Assembly: GCF_017833415.1 (NCBI RefSeq)
Contig: NZ_JAFICC010000001.1
Location: forward strand, 124,001-188,000
DNA length: 64,000 nt
Reading direction: 5' to 3'
Origin: Flavobacterium sp. 1355
GTDB taxonomy: Bacteria > Bacteroidota > Bacteroidia > Flavobacteriales > Flavobacteriaceae
Below, in pieces: positions 8,731 through 17,199 of the stretch. How positions within the stretch are numbered: the first letter of the stretch is position 1; each line of letters opens with the position of its first letter. The notes below the pieces were generated by a model. That model saw nothing but the letters and a program-made list of their open reading frames with translations. It searched no databases and had not been told where the DNA came from. The position numbers were made by a program, and so were the translations under genes.

Positions 8731-9378
8731 ATGAAAATCTCTATTGTTGTTACTCAGGAAGAACACTTCAAATTCGCACAGGAAATATGCGATACAATAG
8801 AATCATCTGCCTTGTTGAGAGGTACGGGGATTGCTAAAAGAACTCCTGAATACATTCAGAAAAAAATGTCGAATGGTGATGCAATGATTGCTCTGGCAGA
8901 CGGGAAATTTGCAGGTTTTTGTTATATCGAAAGCTGGCAGCACGGAAAATTTGTTGCACATTCGGGATTAATTGTACATCCTGACTACAGAAGCTTAGGT
9001 TTGGCAAAAAAAATAAAATCAAAGGTTTTTGATTATTCCTTACAGAGATTTCCTGATGCCAAAATATTTGGTATTACTACCGGTTTGGCTGTTATGAAAA
9101 TTAACTCTGAATTGGGATATAAACCAGTTCCTTTCTCTGAATTGACTACAGATCCTAGCTTTTGGGCAGGCTGTAAAACTTGTACAAATTACCAAATTCT
9201 GCAAAGCAAAGAAAATAAAATGTGCCTTTGTACCGGTATGTTATACGATCCAAAAGAAAAACAAAAAAATCCGCCGAGACATCCTTTTAATGAAGCCGTT
9301 TTAAGCAGATTGAAAAAAATCAAACAGGCTTTGTTTTTAAATAAATTATTGTCGTTTATTTTTTTATTAAAATTTTAA
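8731..9378 (+). CDS. GNAT acyltransferase heading the arginine cluster (candidate N-acylglutamate synthase)
   Basis: A 215-residue GNAT protein. The acetyl-CoA loop is RSLGLA (87-92) after the strand GLIVHPDY. Beyond the core is a Cys cluster (Cys148, Cys151, Cys165, Cys167: GCKTC and MCLC) that could bind metal. It is the first gene of the arginine cluster and no classical argA or argJ is present, so it is the best candidate for the first step, acylation of glutamate; this is inference from context, as made for similar genes in other Bacteroidetes. Its ATG overlaps by four bases (ATGA) the open frame that runs through the leader, and no ribosome-binding site is visible. argG follows after 55 bases. 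Confidence 0.8.
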   Translation: MKISIVVTQEEHFKFAQEICDTIESSALLRGTGIAKRTPEYIQKKMSNGDAMIALADGKFAGFCYIESWQHGKFVAHSGLIVHPDYRSLGLAKKIKSKVFDYSLQRFPDAKIFGITTGLAVMKINSELGYKPVPFSELTTDPSFWAGCKTCTNYQILQSKENKMCLCTGMLYDPKEKQKNPPRHPFNEAVLSRLKKIKQALFLNKLLSFIFLLKF

Positions 9379-9433
9379 ATTAGAAAAAATCTCAAACTGC
9401 TATATACGAAAGTATTAGCCTAAATTATAAAAA

Positions 9434-10627
9434 ATGAAAAAAGTAGTATTAGCTTATAGCGGAGGATTAGATACCTCGTATTGTTTGAAATATTTAAAAA
9501 ATGAAAAAGGATACGAAGTTCACACTGTACTTGTAGATACAGGAGGATTCGACGCAGAAGAATTATCAGCCATAGAAAAAAGAGCTTACGAACTGGGAAG
9601 TGCTCAGCACGCAAACCTGACTATCGTAGATAAATATTATGATAAAGCTATAAAATATTTGATTTTCGGAAACGTATTAAAAAACAATACATATCCATTA
9701 TCAGTAAGTGCAGAGCGTGTTTTTCAGGCAATTGAAGCCATTAAATATGCTAAAAAAGTAGGAGCAAGTGCGATCGCACACGGAAGTACAGGTGCAGGAA
9801 ATGACCAAATTCGTTTCGATCTGATTTTCCAAACCATTGCTCCTGAAATTGAAATTATTACGCCAATTAGAGATTTAAAACTTTCAAGACAGGAAGAAGT
9901 AGATTATTTAGCTCAAAATGGAGTACACTATTCTTGGGAAAAAGCACAATATTCTATCAATAAAGGACTTTGGGGTACAAGTGTTGGAGGAAAAGAAACG
10001 TTGACTTCAAGCCAGGCATTACCAAGTGATGCTTATCCTTCGCAATTACAAAAAGAAGGAGAAGAAAAAGTAAGATTGCATTTTGAAAAAGGCGAATTAG
10101 TCGGGTTAAACGGAATAATGGATAAACCTTCTAATAATATTGTTGCTCTTGAAAAACTGGCAAATGCGTTTGCAATTGGTAGAGATATTCACGTAGGTGA
10201 CACCATTATCGGAATTAAAGGAAGAGTCGGTTTTGAAGCTGCTGCGCCTTTAATCATTATCAAAGCGCACCATTTGCTAGAGAAACATACGCTTGGAAAA
10301 TGGCAGCAATACTGGAAAGAACAATTAGGCAACTGGTACGGAATGCTATTTCATGAAGGTCAGTTTCTGGATCCGGTAATGAGAAATATCGAAACGTTTT
10401 TGCAAGACACACAGAAAACAGTTAATGGCGTAGTAACTGTTTCTCTAAAGCCTTACCATTTCTCACTTGACGGAATTGAATCTGATAATGATCTGATGAA
10501 CACTGGTTTTGGTCAATACGGAGAAATGAACAATGCCTGGACATCTGATGATGCAAAAGGATTTATCAAGATTCTTGGAAATGCACAAAATATATTTTCA
10601 TCTGTAAATCATTTAGATTATGATTAA
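9434..10627 (+). CDS. argG: Argininosuccinate synthase
   Basis: A 397-residue cytoplasmic enzyme joining citrulline and aspartate with ATP to argininosuccinate, the penultimate arginine step. The ATP pyrophosphatase loop is AYSGGLDTS (8-16). Family motifs include VSAERVFQAIEAIKYAKKVGASAIAHGSTGAGNDQ split around residues 97-130 and the later ISINKGLWGT-like stretch YSINKGLWGTSVGG. Length fits the family. It is second in the cluster after the GNAT gene. Confidence 0.97.
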   Translation: MKKVVLAYSGGLDTSYCLKYLKNEKGYEVHTVLVDTGGFDAEELSAIEKRAYELGSAQHANLTIVDKYYDKAIKYLIFGNVLKNNTYPLSVSAERVFQAIEAIKYAKKVGASAIAHGSTGAGNDQIRFDLIFQTIAPEIEIITPIRDLKLSRQEEVDYLAQNGVHYSWEKAQYSINKGLWGTSVGGKETLTSSQALPSDAYPSQLQKEGEEKVRLHFEKGELVGLNGIMDKPSNNIVALEKLANAFAIGRDIHVGDTIIGIKGRVGFEAAAPLIIIKAHHLLEKHTLGKWQQYWKEQLGNWYGMLFHEGQFLDPVMRNIETFLQDTQKTVNGVVTVSLKPYHFSLDGIESDNDLMNTGFGQYGEMNNAWTSDDAKGFIKILGNAQNIFSSVNHLDYD

Positions 10628-10664
10628 TTGTGATGATTTATTCAAAAAATAAAACTTAATTTTT

Positions 10665-11075
10665 ATGAAAGCAAAAGTATTTTTTTTAATTCCAATGTTT
10701 CTACTATTTCTTGGCTGTTCAAGTGATAATGATGTGCCAGAAAAAACTTTAAAACCTGTTACCTACGAAGTTTTGTTATTTGAATTTACAGCTGACACAG
10801 GTAATAATTCATCTCGATTACATTATGAAATAAAATATACTAACCCCAATGATGTTGCTGTAAAAGGAACATCCAGCGTAACTGCCAATTATAACGGATT
10901 GATATTAACTCCTATTAAAAGAGTTCCTCCATATATTGAAATTGGTGCAAATTCTACTTATACAGAAGTTTATAATGTTGAATCTCCACATGACACACAA
11001 TCATTAAGTCCTGAGCAGATAAAGACATATTACATAAAGTTTGTATCTGCAAATTTTGTTTTTGCTATTGATTAA
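10665..11075 (+). CDS. Small lipoprotein inside the arginine cluster
   Basis: A 136-residue predicted lipoprotein: MKAKVFFLIPMFLLFLGCSSD with lipobox Cys18. The mature part is strand-rich, with a likely immunoglobulin-like fold (LHYEIKYTNPNDVAVKG). I see no link to arginine metabolism. It sits between argG (37 bases upstream) and argC (108 bases downstream), so it should be co-transcribed unless a hidden promoter exists. A lipoprotein with a similar N-terminus and size lies at 27749, but the mature parts do not clearly align. Possibly a recent insertion into the cluster. Confidence 0.75.
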   Translation: MKAKVFFLIPMFLLFLGCSSDNDVPEKTLKPVTYEVLLFEFTADTGNNSSRLHYEIKYTNPNDVAVKGTSSVTANYNGLILTPIKRVPPYIEIGANSTYTEVYNVESPHDTQSLSPEQIKTYYIKFVSANFVFAID

Positions 11076-11182
11076 AAAAAACTAGGAGATTAGACAACTT
11101 TTTATAATTGTCTAATCTAAAAACAAAAAAGATATTGTTAAATAGAATTCGATTTAACAATATATCTAAAAAAATAAAAACC

Positions 11183-12160
11183 ATGATTAATGTAGGAATA
11201 ATTGGTGGTTCGGGCTACACAGCCGGCGAATTGATCAGAATATTAATGTATCATCCCAATGTAAACATTGATTTTGTTTACAGCACTACAAATTCGGGTA
11301 AACCGCTTTCTGTGGCGCATCATGATCTGATGGGTGATATTGAAATGAATTTTACGGATAAGATAAATCCAGACGTAAATGTGGTATTTTTATGTTTGGG
11401 ACACGGAAAGTCAATTTCTTTTTTACAGGATAATCAATTTGCAAGCCATACAAAAATCATCGATTTAGGTAATGATTTCAGATTAAACAAAGACGCTCAT
11501 TTTGAAGGCAAAGATTTTGTTTACGGTTTACCCGAATTGAATAAATCTGAAATCAAAAAAGCAAATTATATTGCAAATCCGGGTTGTTTCGCAACAGCTA
11601 TCCAATTGGCTTTATTGCCATTAGCCAAAAATAACGGACTTAATAACGACGTTCATATTAATGCCACAACCGGAAGCACAGGAGCTGGAGTTGGACTTTC
11701 AGAAACTTCGCATTTCAGTTGGAGAAACAACAATATGTCACATTATAAAGCTTTTGAGCATCAGCATTTAGGAGAAATATCAGAAAGTTTGGTTCAGTTG
11801 CAAGATGATTTTGAAAGTGAATTGCTTTTTATTCCGAATAGGGGAGATTTTCCAAGAGGAATCTTCGCAACATTATATACGCTGTCTGACGATAGTTTGG
11901 AACAATTGGTTGCTAAATACGAAGATTTCTATAAAAATGAACCGTTTGTAACCGTGACCACGACAAATATCAACATGAAACAAGTAGTGCAAACGAATAA
12001 ATGTATCATCAGTTTATTGAAAAAAGGAAACCGGGTTCTCATAACATCAATTATAGATAACTTAACCAAAGGTGCTTCAGGACAGGCAATTCAAAACATG
12101 AATTTAATGTTCGGATTAGAAGAAACTACCGGTTTACATTTGAAACCAAGCGGATTTTAG
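11183..12160 (+). CDS. argC: N-acyl-gamma-glutamyl-phosphate reductase
   Basis: A 325-residue NADPH-dependent reductase making N-acylglutamate semialdehyde. The ATG at 11183 is chosen because it directly opens the Rossmann fold (MINVGIIGGSGYTAGELIRIL); a frame from 11108 would add 25 Lys/Asn-rich residues. The active-site Cys is in NPGCFATAIQ. The substrate acyl group (acetyl or succinyl) follows from the transcarbamylase and is open. The gene is followed by a repeat spacer and argD. Confidence 0.95.
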   Translation: MINVGIIGGSGYTAGELIRILMYHPNVNIDFVYSTTNSGKPLSVAHHDLMGDIEMNFTDKINPDVNVVFLCLGHGKSISFLQDNQFASHTKIIDLGNDFRLNKDAHFEGKDFVYGLPELNKSEIKKANYIANPGCFATAIQLALLPLAKNNGLNNDVHINATTGSTGAGVGLSETSHFSWRNNNMSHYKAFEHQHLGEISESLVQLQDDFESELLFIPNRGDFPRGIFATLYTLSDDSLEQLVAKYEDFYKNEPFVTVTTTNINMKQVVQTNKCIISLLKKGNRVLITSIIDNLTKGASGQAIQNMNLMFGLEETTGLHLKPSGF

Positions 12161-12167
12161 AAAAAGT

Positions 12168-12241
12168 TATGAGTTAAAAGTTAAGCGTTTTTTTAATGTC
12201 TTTATGCAAAACTTCTAACCCATAACAAATAACATATAACT
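12168..12241. repeat. Inverted 'TTATGAGTTAAAAGTTAA' intergenic repeat
   Basis: The spacer before argD has GTTATGAGTTAAAAGTTAAG on the left and a rough reverse complement on the right (ACTTCTAACCCATAACA, then CATATAACTTTTC). The same wording recurs in the large repeat at 57093-57310. Confidence 0.55.
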
Positions 12242-12250
12242 TTTCAAGAA

Positions 12251-13390
12251 ATGAATTTATTCAACGTTTACCCATTATACGACATAACGCCTGTAAAAGC
12301 ACTAGACTGCACAATTACAGACGACAAAGGAGTAGAATACTTAGACTTATACAGCGGACACGGTGTGATTTCGATCGGACATACGCAGCCTGATTATGTA
12401 GAAAAATTAAAAAATCAATTAGATCATTTAGGATTTTATTCGAATGCGATTCAGAATCCTTTGCAGGTCGAATTGGCTCAGAAATTAGGAAAACTTTCTG
12501 GATTAGAGGATTACGAATTGTTTTTATGCAGTTCTGGCGCAGAAGCAAACGAAAATGCCTTAAAATTAGCATCATTCCATAACGGAAAATCGAGAGTTGT
12601 GGCTTTTGATAATTCTTTCCACGGAAGAACTTCTGCAGCTGTTGCCGTTACAGACAATAAAAAGATTGTAGCACCAATCAATGCACAGCAAGTCGTTACT
12701 TTTTTACCATTAAATCAAATCGAATTAGTGGAAGCTGAATTAGAAAAAGGAGATGTAACGGCCGTAATTATTGAAGGAATTCAGGGAGTTGGAGGATTGG
12801 ACCAGGGGACAACAGCATTTTTTCAGGCATTGGAAAACGCTTGTAAAAAACACGATGTAGTTTTGATTTTAGACGAAGTACAATCAGGATATGGAAGAAG
12901 CGGAAAATTCTTTGCGTTTCAACATCACGGAATCAATGCTGATATTATTTCAGTAGCAAAAGGAATGGGGAACGGATTTCCGGTTGGAGCGATTTTAATT
13001 TCTCCAAAATTTGAAGCCAGTTTCGGATTATTAGGAACTACTTTCGGCGGAAGCCATTTATCTTGTGCGGCAGGAATTGCTGTTCTCGATGTAATGGAAA
13101 AACTGGATTTACAAAAGAATGTAAACGAAGTTTATGAATATTTCTTAGAAAAAATCAAAGAAGTCGAAGGAATTAAACAAGTAAAAGGAAAAGGTTTAAT
13201 GCTTGGCGTTGAATTTGATTTTGACGTTGCAGCCTTAAGAAAAAAACTAATTATCGAGAAACATATTTTTACAGGAAGCGCCAACAACAAAAATCTGTTG
13301 AGAATTTTGCCGCCGCTTACAGTGAAAAAATCAGATATAGACACTTTTATAGTAGCTTTAAAAGAAAGTTTGGAAGAACTTAAAAACTAA
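12251..13390 (+). CDS. argD: N-acyl-ornithine aminotransferase
   Basis: A 379-residue class III PLP aminotransferase converting N-acylglutamate semialdehyde to N-acylornithine. Visible motifs are LYSGHGVISIGHTQP near the N-terminus, SSGAEANENALKLA for phosphate binding, LILDEVQSGYGRSG for the PLP Asp, and VAKGMGNGFPVGA with the Schiff-base Lys. The length is slightly short of E. coli ArgD. Context in the arg cluster favours ArgD over ornithine aminotransferase, although the two are alike. Confidence 0.93.
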   Translation: MNLFNVYPLYDITPVKALDCTITDDKGVEYLDLYSGHGVISIGHTQPDYVEKLKNQLDHLGFYSNAIQNPLQVELAQKLGKLSGLEDYELFLCSSGAEANENALKLASFHNGKSRVVAFDNSFHGRTSAAVAVTDNKKIVAPINAQQVVTFLPLNQIELVEAELEKGDVTAVIIEGIQGVGGLDQGTTAFFQALENACKKHDVVLILDEVQSGYGRSGKFFAFQHHGINADIISVAKGMGNGFPVGAILISPKFEASFGLLGTTFGGSHLSCAAGIAVLDVMEKLDLQKNVNEVYEYFLEKIKEVEGIKQVKGKGLMLGVEFDFDVAALRKKLIIEKHIFTGSANNKNLLRILPPLTVKKSDIDTFIVALKESLEELKN

Positions 13391-13400
13391 TTGCACCTAT

Positions 13401-13427
13401 CCTAACAGGTTTCCAAAACCTGTTAGG
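13401..13427. repeat. Palindromic repeat CCTAACAGGTTT / AAACCTGTTAGG, copy 1
   Basis: Arms CCTAACAGGTTT (13401-13412) and AAACCTGTTAGG (13416-13427) are perfect inverted repeats with a 3-base loop. An almost identical copy is between argE and argH (19349-19381). No T-run follows, so it is not an ordinary terminator. Confidence 0.8.
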
Positions 13428-13488
13428 TATTCTATAAAGTTTCCATAAAAAAAGAAACAACCAAAAAACAACCAACCCACTATAAATT

Positions 13489-14682
13489 ATGAACCCATTA
13501 TCAATTGAAAAACGCAATCTCGTTTTGCGTTCCATGGCAAAACTCGTCGAGCAGGAGCGGAGTCAAATAATTCTCACCAATCAGGAAGATTTATTGGCTT
13601 ATGACGGTTCAGATTTAGCGATGGAAGAACGCTTGAAAGTAGACGATAAAAAAGTAGACGAGATGATTTTATCATTGAATCAATTGGCATCTCAGGAAGA
13701 TCCGGTTGGAGTAGAGCGTTTTCATTTTACTCATGATAATGGAATAAAAGTCATTAATAAAACGGCTGCTTTCGGAACGATTTTAATTATTTACGAATCG
13801 CGTCCGGACGTTACAATCGAAGCAGGTGGAATTGCTTTTAAATCAGGAAATAAGATTTTATTAAAAGGAGGAAAAGAATCCTTAAAATCAAACTTAAAGA
13901 TTGTTGCTTTATGGCATCAGGCTCTGGAAGAAAATGAAGTTTCGAAAGATTGGGTAGAGTATTTGAATTTTAATCGTGCAGAAACGCAGGCCTTTTTAGA
14001 AAAACCAACTCAAAAAGTCGATTTAATTGTTCCAAGAGGAGGAGAAAAACTAATAGAGTTTGTCAAACAACACGCCACTTGTCCGGTAATTGTAAGCGGC
14101 CGCGGAAATAATTTTGTTTACGTTCATCAAAATGCAGATACCGATTTGGCTTTAAAAGTAATTTTGAATGCTAAAACGTCTAAAATATCAGCTTGTAATG
14201 CTTTAGATAAAGTTTTAATAGATTCGAGATTACCTAATTTTGAAGGTTTTACAGCAATGCTAATCGAAACTTTAATTGAAAATAAAGTCGAAGTAATCGT
14301 TGATAAATCATTAGAGAATTTCGAAAATACTGAAACGCTTCAAAATGAAGATATTTGGTATGAAGAATTTTTAGATTATAAAATTGTCATCGGAACAATT
14401 GATTCTGAAGAACATGCAATTGAAAAAATAAATAAATATTGCGGAGGACATTCAGCAGCCATTATAACAAAAGATGATAAATCCGCTAAAAAGTTCATGG
14501 AATCTGTTGATGCCGCAGCAGTGTATCACAACGCTTCAACGCGTTTTACAGACGGAGGACAATTTGGTTTAGGAGGAGAATTAGCCATAAGCACCGATAA
14601 ATTGCATCAACGCGGACCAATTGGTTTACAACATTTGGTAACCAATAAATGGTACGTGTATGGAGAAGGGCAAATACGGTAG
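13489..14682 (+). CDS. proA: Gamma-glutamyl phosphate reductase (proline synthesis)
   Basis: A 397-residue aldehyde dehydrogenase-type enzyme reducing gamma-glutamyl phosphate to glutamate semialdehyde. Recognisable parts are IIYESRPDVTIEAGGIAFKSGN near residues 100-120, the VPRGG motif, the active-site Cys in KISACNALDK, and the C-terminal FTDGGQFGLGGELAIST with LHQRGPIGL. It stands before proB and inside the arginine cluster, so glutamate flow to proline and arginine may be co-regulated. Confidence 0.96.
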   Translation: MNPLSIEKRNLVLRSMAKLVEQERSQIILTNQEDLLAYDGSDLAMEERLKVDDKKVDEMILSLNQLASQEDPVGVERFHFTHDNGIKVINKTAAFGTILIIYESRPDVTIEAGGIAFKSGNKILLKGGKESLKSNLKIVALWHQALEENEVSKDWVEYLNFNRAETQAFLEKPTQKVDLIVPRGGEKLIEFVKQHATCPVIVSGRGNNFVYVHQNADTDLALKVILNAKTSKISACNALDKVLIDSRLPNFEGFTAMLIETLIENKVEVIVDKSLENFENTETLQNEDIWYEEFLDYKIVIGTIDSEEHAIEKINKYCGGHSAAIITKDDKSAKKFMESVDAAAVYHNASTRFTDGGQFGLGGELAISTDKLHQRGPIGLQHLVTNKWYVYGEGQIR

Positions 14683-14689
14683 AATTTTA

Positions 14690-14899
14690 GATTTCTGATT
14701 TTAGATTTTAGATTGAGAATTAAGGATTTCTGATTTAAATTTTTAAAATTAGAATTTGGAATATTAAAGATAAAGCTTTGCGAACTTAGCGTTTGTAAAC
14801 GTTCACAATATTAAAAAAACCTTGCGCCCTTTGCGGTAAAAAAAACACGTTTACAATATAAAAACTTAGGGCCTTAGCAACTCAGAACCTTAGCCACTT
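14690..14899. repeat. Spacer built from several dispersed repeats
   Basis: Between proA and proB there are tandem TTTAGATT/TTCTGATTT words (14690-14740), a CTTGCGCCCTTTGCGGTAA element (14820-14840), and the CTTAGCAACTCAGAACCTTAG element (14874-14894) ending just before the proB start. I see no ORF or promoter here. Confidence 0.5.
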
Positions 14900-14906
14900 A
14901 AAAAAA

Positions 14907-15668
14907 ATGAGCAAAAAACGGATTTTATTAAAAATAGGAAGTAATACTTTAACCAAAGAAACCAACCATATTTCGCGGGGAAAGATTGAAGATATTGGCA
15001 TGCAGATCGCTGCTCTAAACAAAGATTACGAATTTGTAATTGTAAGTTCAGGAGCCATCGCAGCCGCCAAGCAATTCGTAAATCTGGAAAGTAAAGGCAA
15101 AGAGATTGCATTGAAACAAGCTTTGGCTTCAATTGGTCAACCTCATTTAATGCGGATTTTCCATGAGAATTTCAGCGATTTAGGATTATTGACCTCGCAA
15201 TGTTTGCTTTCTTATTCTGATTTTGAAAAAGAACAGTCGAAAGTAAATATTGTCAATACAATAAATGTTTTGGTGGAGAACAATTACATTCCGATTATTA
15301 ATGAAAATGATACCGTTGCCACAGATGAGATTCGGTTTGGGGATAACGATAAATTAGCAGCGTTAACGGCGGTGCTGCTAAATGTTGATATTTTGATAAT
15401 TGCAACTAATACAAACGGAATTTATACTAAAGATTCTATTCACGATGAAAATCCGGAAACGATAAAATTGGTTAATGATTTAAAGGTTTTAGAGAAAGAA
15501 ATAGGAGAATCAAAATCATCACATGGAACAGGTGGAATGCAGTCGAAAATCGAAGCAGCCGGAATCGCAAAAGCCGCCAACATCGAAACCTGGATTGTGA
15601 ATGGATTAAATGATAATTTTATTTTAAAGGCTTTGCAGAATGAAATACCATTTACAAAAATTGTGTGA
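14907..15668 (+). CDS. proB: Glutamate 5-kinase, short form without PUA domain
   Basis: A 253-residue amino-acid kinase making gamma-glutamyl phosphate, the first proline step. Motifs: KIGSNTLT at the N-terminus, IVSSGAIAAAKQ, NENDTVATDEIRFGDNDKLAA for substrate and Mg-ATP, and GTGGMQSKIEAA near the end. The C-terminal PUA domain of E. coli ProB is absent, as in many short-form kinases. It follows proA; the 224-base spacer carries dispersed repeats. Confidence 0.95.
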   Translation: MSKKRILLKIGSNTLTKETNHISRGKIEDIGMQIAALNKDYEFVIVSSGAIAAAKQFVNLESKGKEIALKQALASIGQPHLMRIFHENFSDLGLLTSQCLLSYSDFEKEQSKVNIVNTINVLVENNYIPIINENDTVATDEIRFGDNDKLAALTAVLLNVDILIIATNTNGIYTKDSIHDENPETIKLVNDLKVLEKEIGESKSSHGTGGMQSKIEAAGIAKAANIETWIVNGLNDNFILKALQNEIPFTKIV

Positions 15669-15673
15669 TTATA

Positions 15674-15725
15674 ACGCGGATGACACGGATTCGCTTCGCG
15701 AAGACGCGGATTAACACGGATTTTT
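15674..15725 (-). repeat. Dispersed 'ACGCGGAT...TTCGC' repeat, copy left of the GxxExxY gene
   Basis: ACGCGGATGACACGGATTCG with the core palindrome TTCGCTTCGCGAA, then GACGCGGATTAACACGGAT. Its reverse complement closely matches 37491-37545, and it is in inverted orientation to the copy at 16158-16212. Confidence 0.75.
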
Positions 15726-15767
15726 ATATTTAATTTTTATGTAGTACATTTCGTTCAAAATATAAAA

Positions 15768-16169
15768 ATGGAATTATTGCATCAAGAGTTAACGGATGTC
15801 ATTATTAAAACTTTTTATGAGGTATATAATGAATTAGGACACGGATTTTTAGAGCGAGTATATCAAAATTCAATGTTTTTAGAATTGAAAAGTAAAGGTT
15901 TAAAGGTTGAGCCTCAAAAGAAAATAGAAGTTTATTATAAAGGAATTGAAGTTGGACAATATTATGCCGACTTGATAGTAGAGGATTTAATTATTTTAGA
16001 ACTAAAAGCTGCAGACTGTATAGTGGCAGCATTTGAAAATCAAATTTTGAATTATTTAAAAGGAACAAATTGCGAAGTAGGTTTGCTTTTAAATTTTGGA
16101 ACAAAACCAGAATTTAGACGTAAAATATTTGAAAATGATAGAAAATTAAGAATAGAAAAATCCGTATAA
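15768..16169 (+). CDS. GxxExxY protein
   Basis: A 133-residue protein of the GxxExxY family (named for the motif, here GHGFLERVY at about 24-32). The later YYADLIVEDLIILELKA looks like a PD-(D/E)xK nuclease core strand (D...ELK). Members are common in Bacteroidetes and their role is unknown. The gene is an outsider in the arg cluster and is bracketed by inverted copies of a dispersed repeat (15674-15725 and 16158-16212), which suggests the gene plus flanks came in as a unit; this is inference. Confidence 0.9.
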   Translation: MELLHQELTDVIIKTFYEVYNELGHGFLERVYQNSMFLELKSKGLKVEPQKKIEVYYKGIEVGQYYADLIVEDLIILELKAADCIVAAFENQILNYLKGTNCEVGLLLNFGTKPEFRRKIFENDRKLRIEKSV

Positions 16170-16212
16170 ATCAGCGTTTTCGCGATAGCGAATCAGTTTA
16201 ATCAGCGTCTAA
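16158..16212 (+). repeat. Dispersed 'ATCCG...TTCGC' repeat, copy right of the GxxExxY gene
   Basis: AAATCCGTATAAATCAGCG, core TTCGCGATAGCGAA, then TCAGTTTAATCAGCG. It overlaps the last 12 bases of the GxxExxY gene, so its end is part of the coding sequence. It is degenerate compared with 37491-37545. Confidence 0.7.
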
Positions 16213-16242
16213 TTTTAGGCAACAAATAAAAAACAAAAACAA

Positions 16243-17190
16243 ATGAATTATATTTCAATACAAGATATCAACTCATTATCAAAATGGGTAAAAAGCGCAT
16301 TAAAAATCAAAAAAAATCCGCTTAAAAATCAAGGTTTAGGAAAGAATAAAACCTTAGGAATGTTATTCTTCAACCCAAGTTTAAGAACGCGTTTAAGTAC
16401 TCAAAAAGCCGCATTAAACTTAGGAATGAACGTTATGGTGATGAATTTTACCAACGAAGGCTGGACTTTGGAGTTCGAAGACGGAGCAGTAATGAATTCC
16501 GGAGCTTCAGAACACATAAAAGAAGCTGCAGAAGTCGTTTCACAATATTGTGATATTATTGCAATCCGTGCTTTTGCGGGTTTAGCAGACAAAGAAAAGG
16601 ATTATGCAGAAACCGTTATTTCAGGATTCCTGAAACATGCAACTGTGCCAATTGTAAACATGGAAAGTGCGGTTCGTCATCCGTTACAATCTTTGGCTGA
16701 TGCGATTACAATGGAAGAATACAAAACAAAGCACAAACCAAAAGTGGTGCTTTCGTGGGCACCGCACCCAAAAGCGTTGCCTCAGGCTGTTGCTAATTCA
16801 TTTGTAGAAATGATGCAAATGCAAAAAGACATGGATTTTGTAATCACACATCCTGAAGGTTACGAGCTGAGCCCGGAAATTACAAAAGACTGCAAAATAG
16901 AATACGATCAAAACAAAGCGTTCGAAAATGCTGACTTCGTTTATGTAAAAAACTGGAGTAACTTCAATGATTACGGAAAAGTAACCAATAGCGACCCGAG
17001 TTGGACAGTTACTGCTGAAAAAATGGCTTTAACCAATAATGGAAAATTTATGCACTGCCTGCCTGTACGTCGTAACGTAATTGTAAGCGATGAAGTAATT
17101 GACAGCGAAAATTCAATCGTTATTCAGCAAGCAAATAACAGAACGTACTCAGCACAATTAGTTTTACAGAAGATTCTCAAAAAAATATAA
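16243..17190 (+). CDS. argF': N-acyl-ornithine carbamoyltransferase (ArgF' type)
   Basis: A 315-residue transcarbamylase that aligns with the B. fragilis N-succinylornithine enzyme rather than with classical OTCases. Carbamoyl-phosphate motif SLRTR (46-50), MESAVRHPLQSLAD, SWAPHPKALPQAV and HCLPVRRNVIV are all present. At the site that decides acetyl or succinyl substrates (Pro90 in B. fragilis, Glu92 in Xanthomonas), this protein has Ser89 in GASEH. So it carbamoylates an N-acylated ornithine, but the acyl group is not settled. Position between the GxxExxY gene and argB fits. Confidence 0.93.
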   Translation: MNYISIQDINSLSKWVKSALKIKKNPLKNQGLGKNKTLGMLFFNPSLRTRLSTQKAALNLGMNVMVMNFTNEGWTLEFEDGAVMNSGASEHIKEAAEVVSQYCDIIAIRAFAGLADKEKDYAETVISGFLKHATVPIVNMESAVRHPLQSLADAITMEEYKTKHKPKVVLSWAPHPKALPQAVANSFVEMMQMQKDMDFVITHPEGYELSPEITKDCKIEYDQNKAFENADFVYVKNWSNFNDYGKVTNSDPSWTVTAEKMALTNNGKFMHCLPVRRNVIVSDEVIDSENSIVIQQANNRTYSAQLVLQKILKKI

Positions 17191-17199
17191 TTTTTTTTA

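Noticed and set aside
8543..8734. 63-codon ORF starting with TTG, as an independent gene
   Set aside because: The start is weak, the sequence is AT-driven and it is part of the leader region; reported as a finding, not as a gene.
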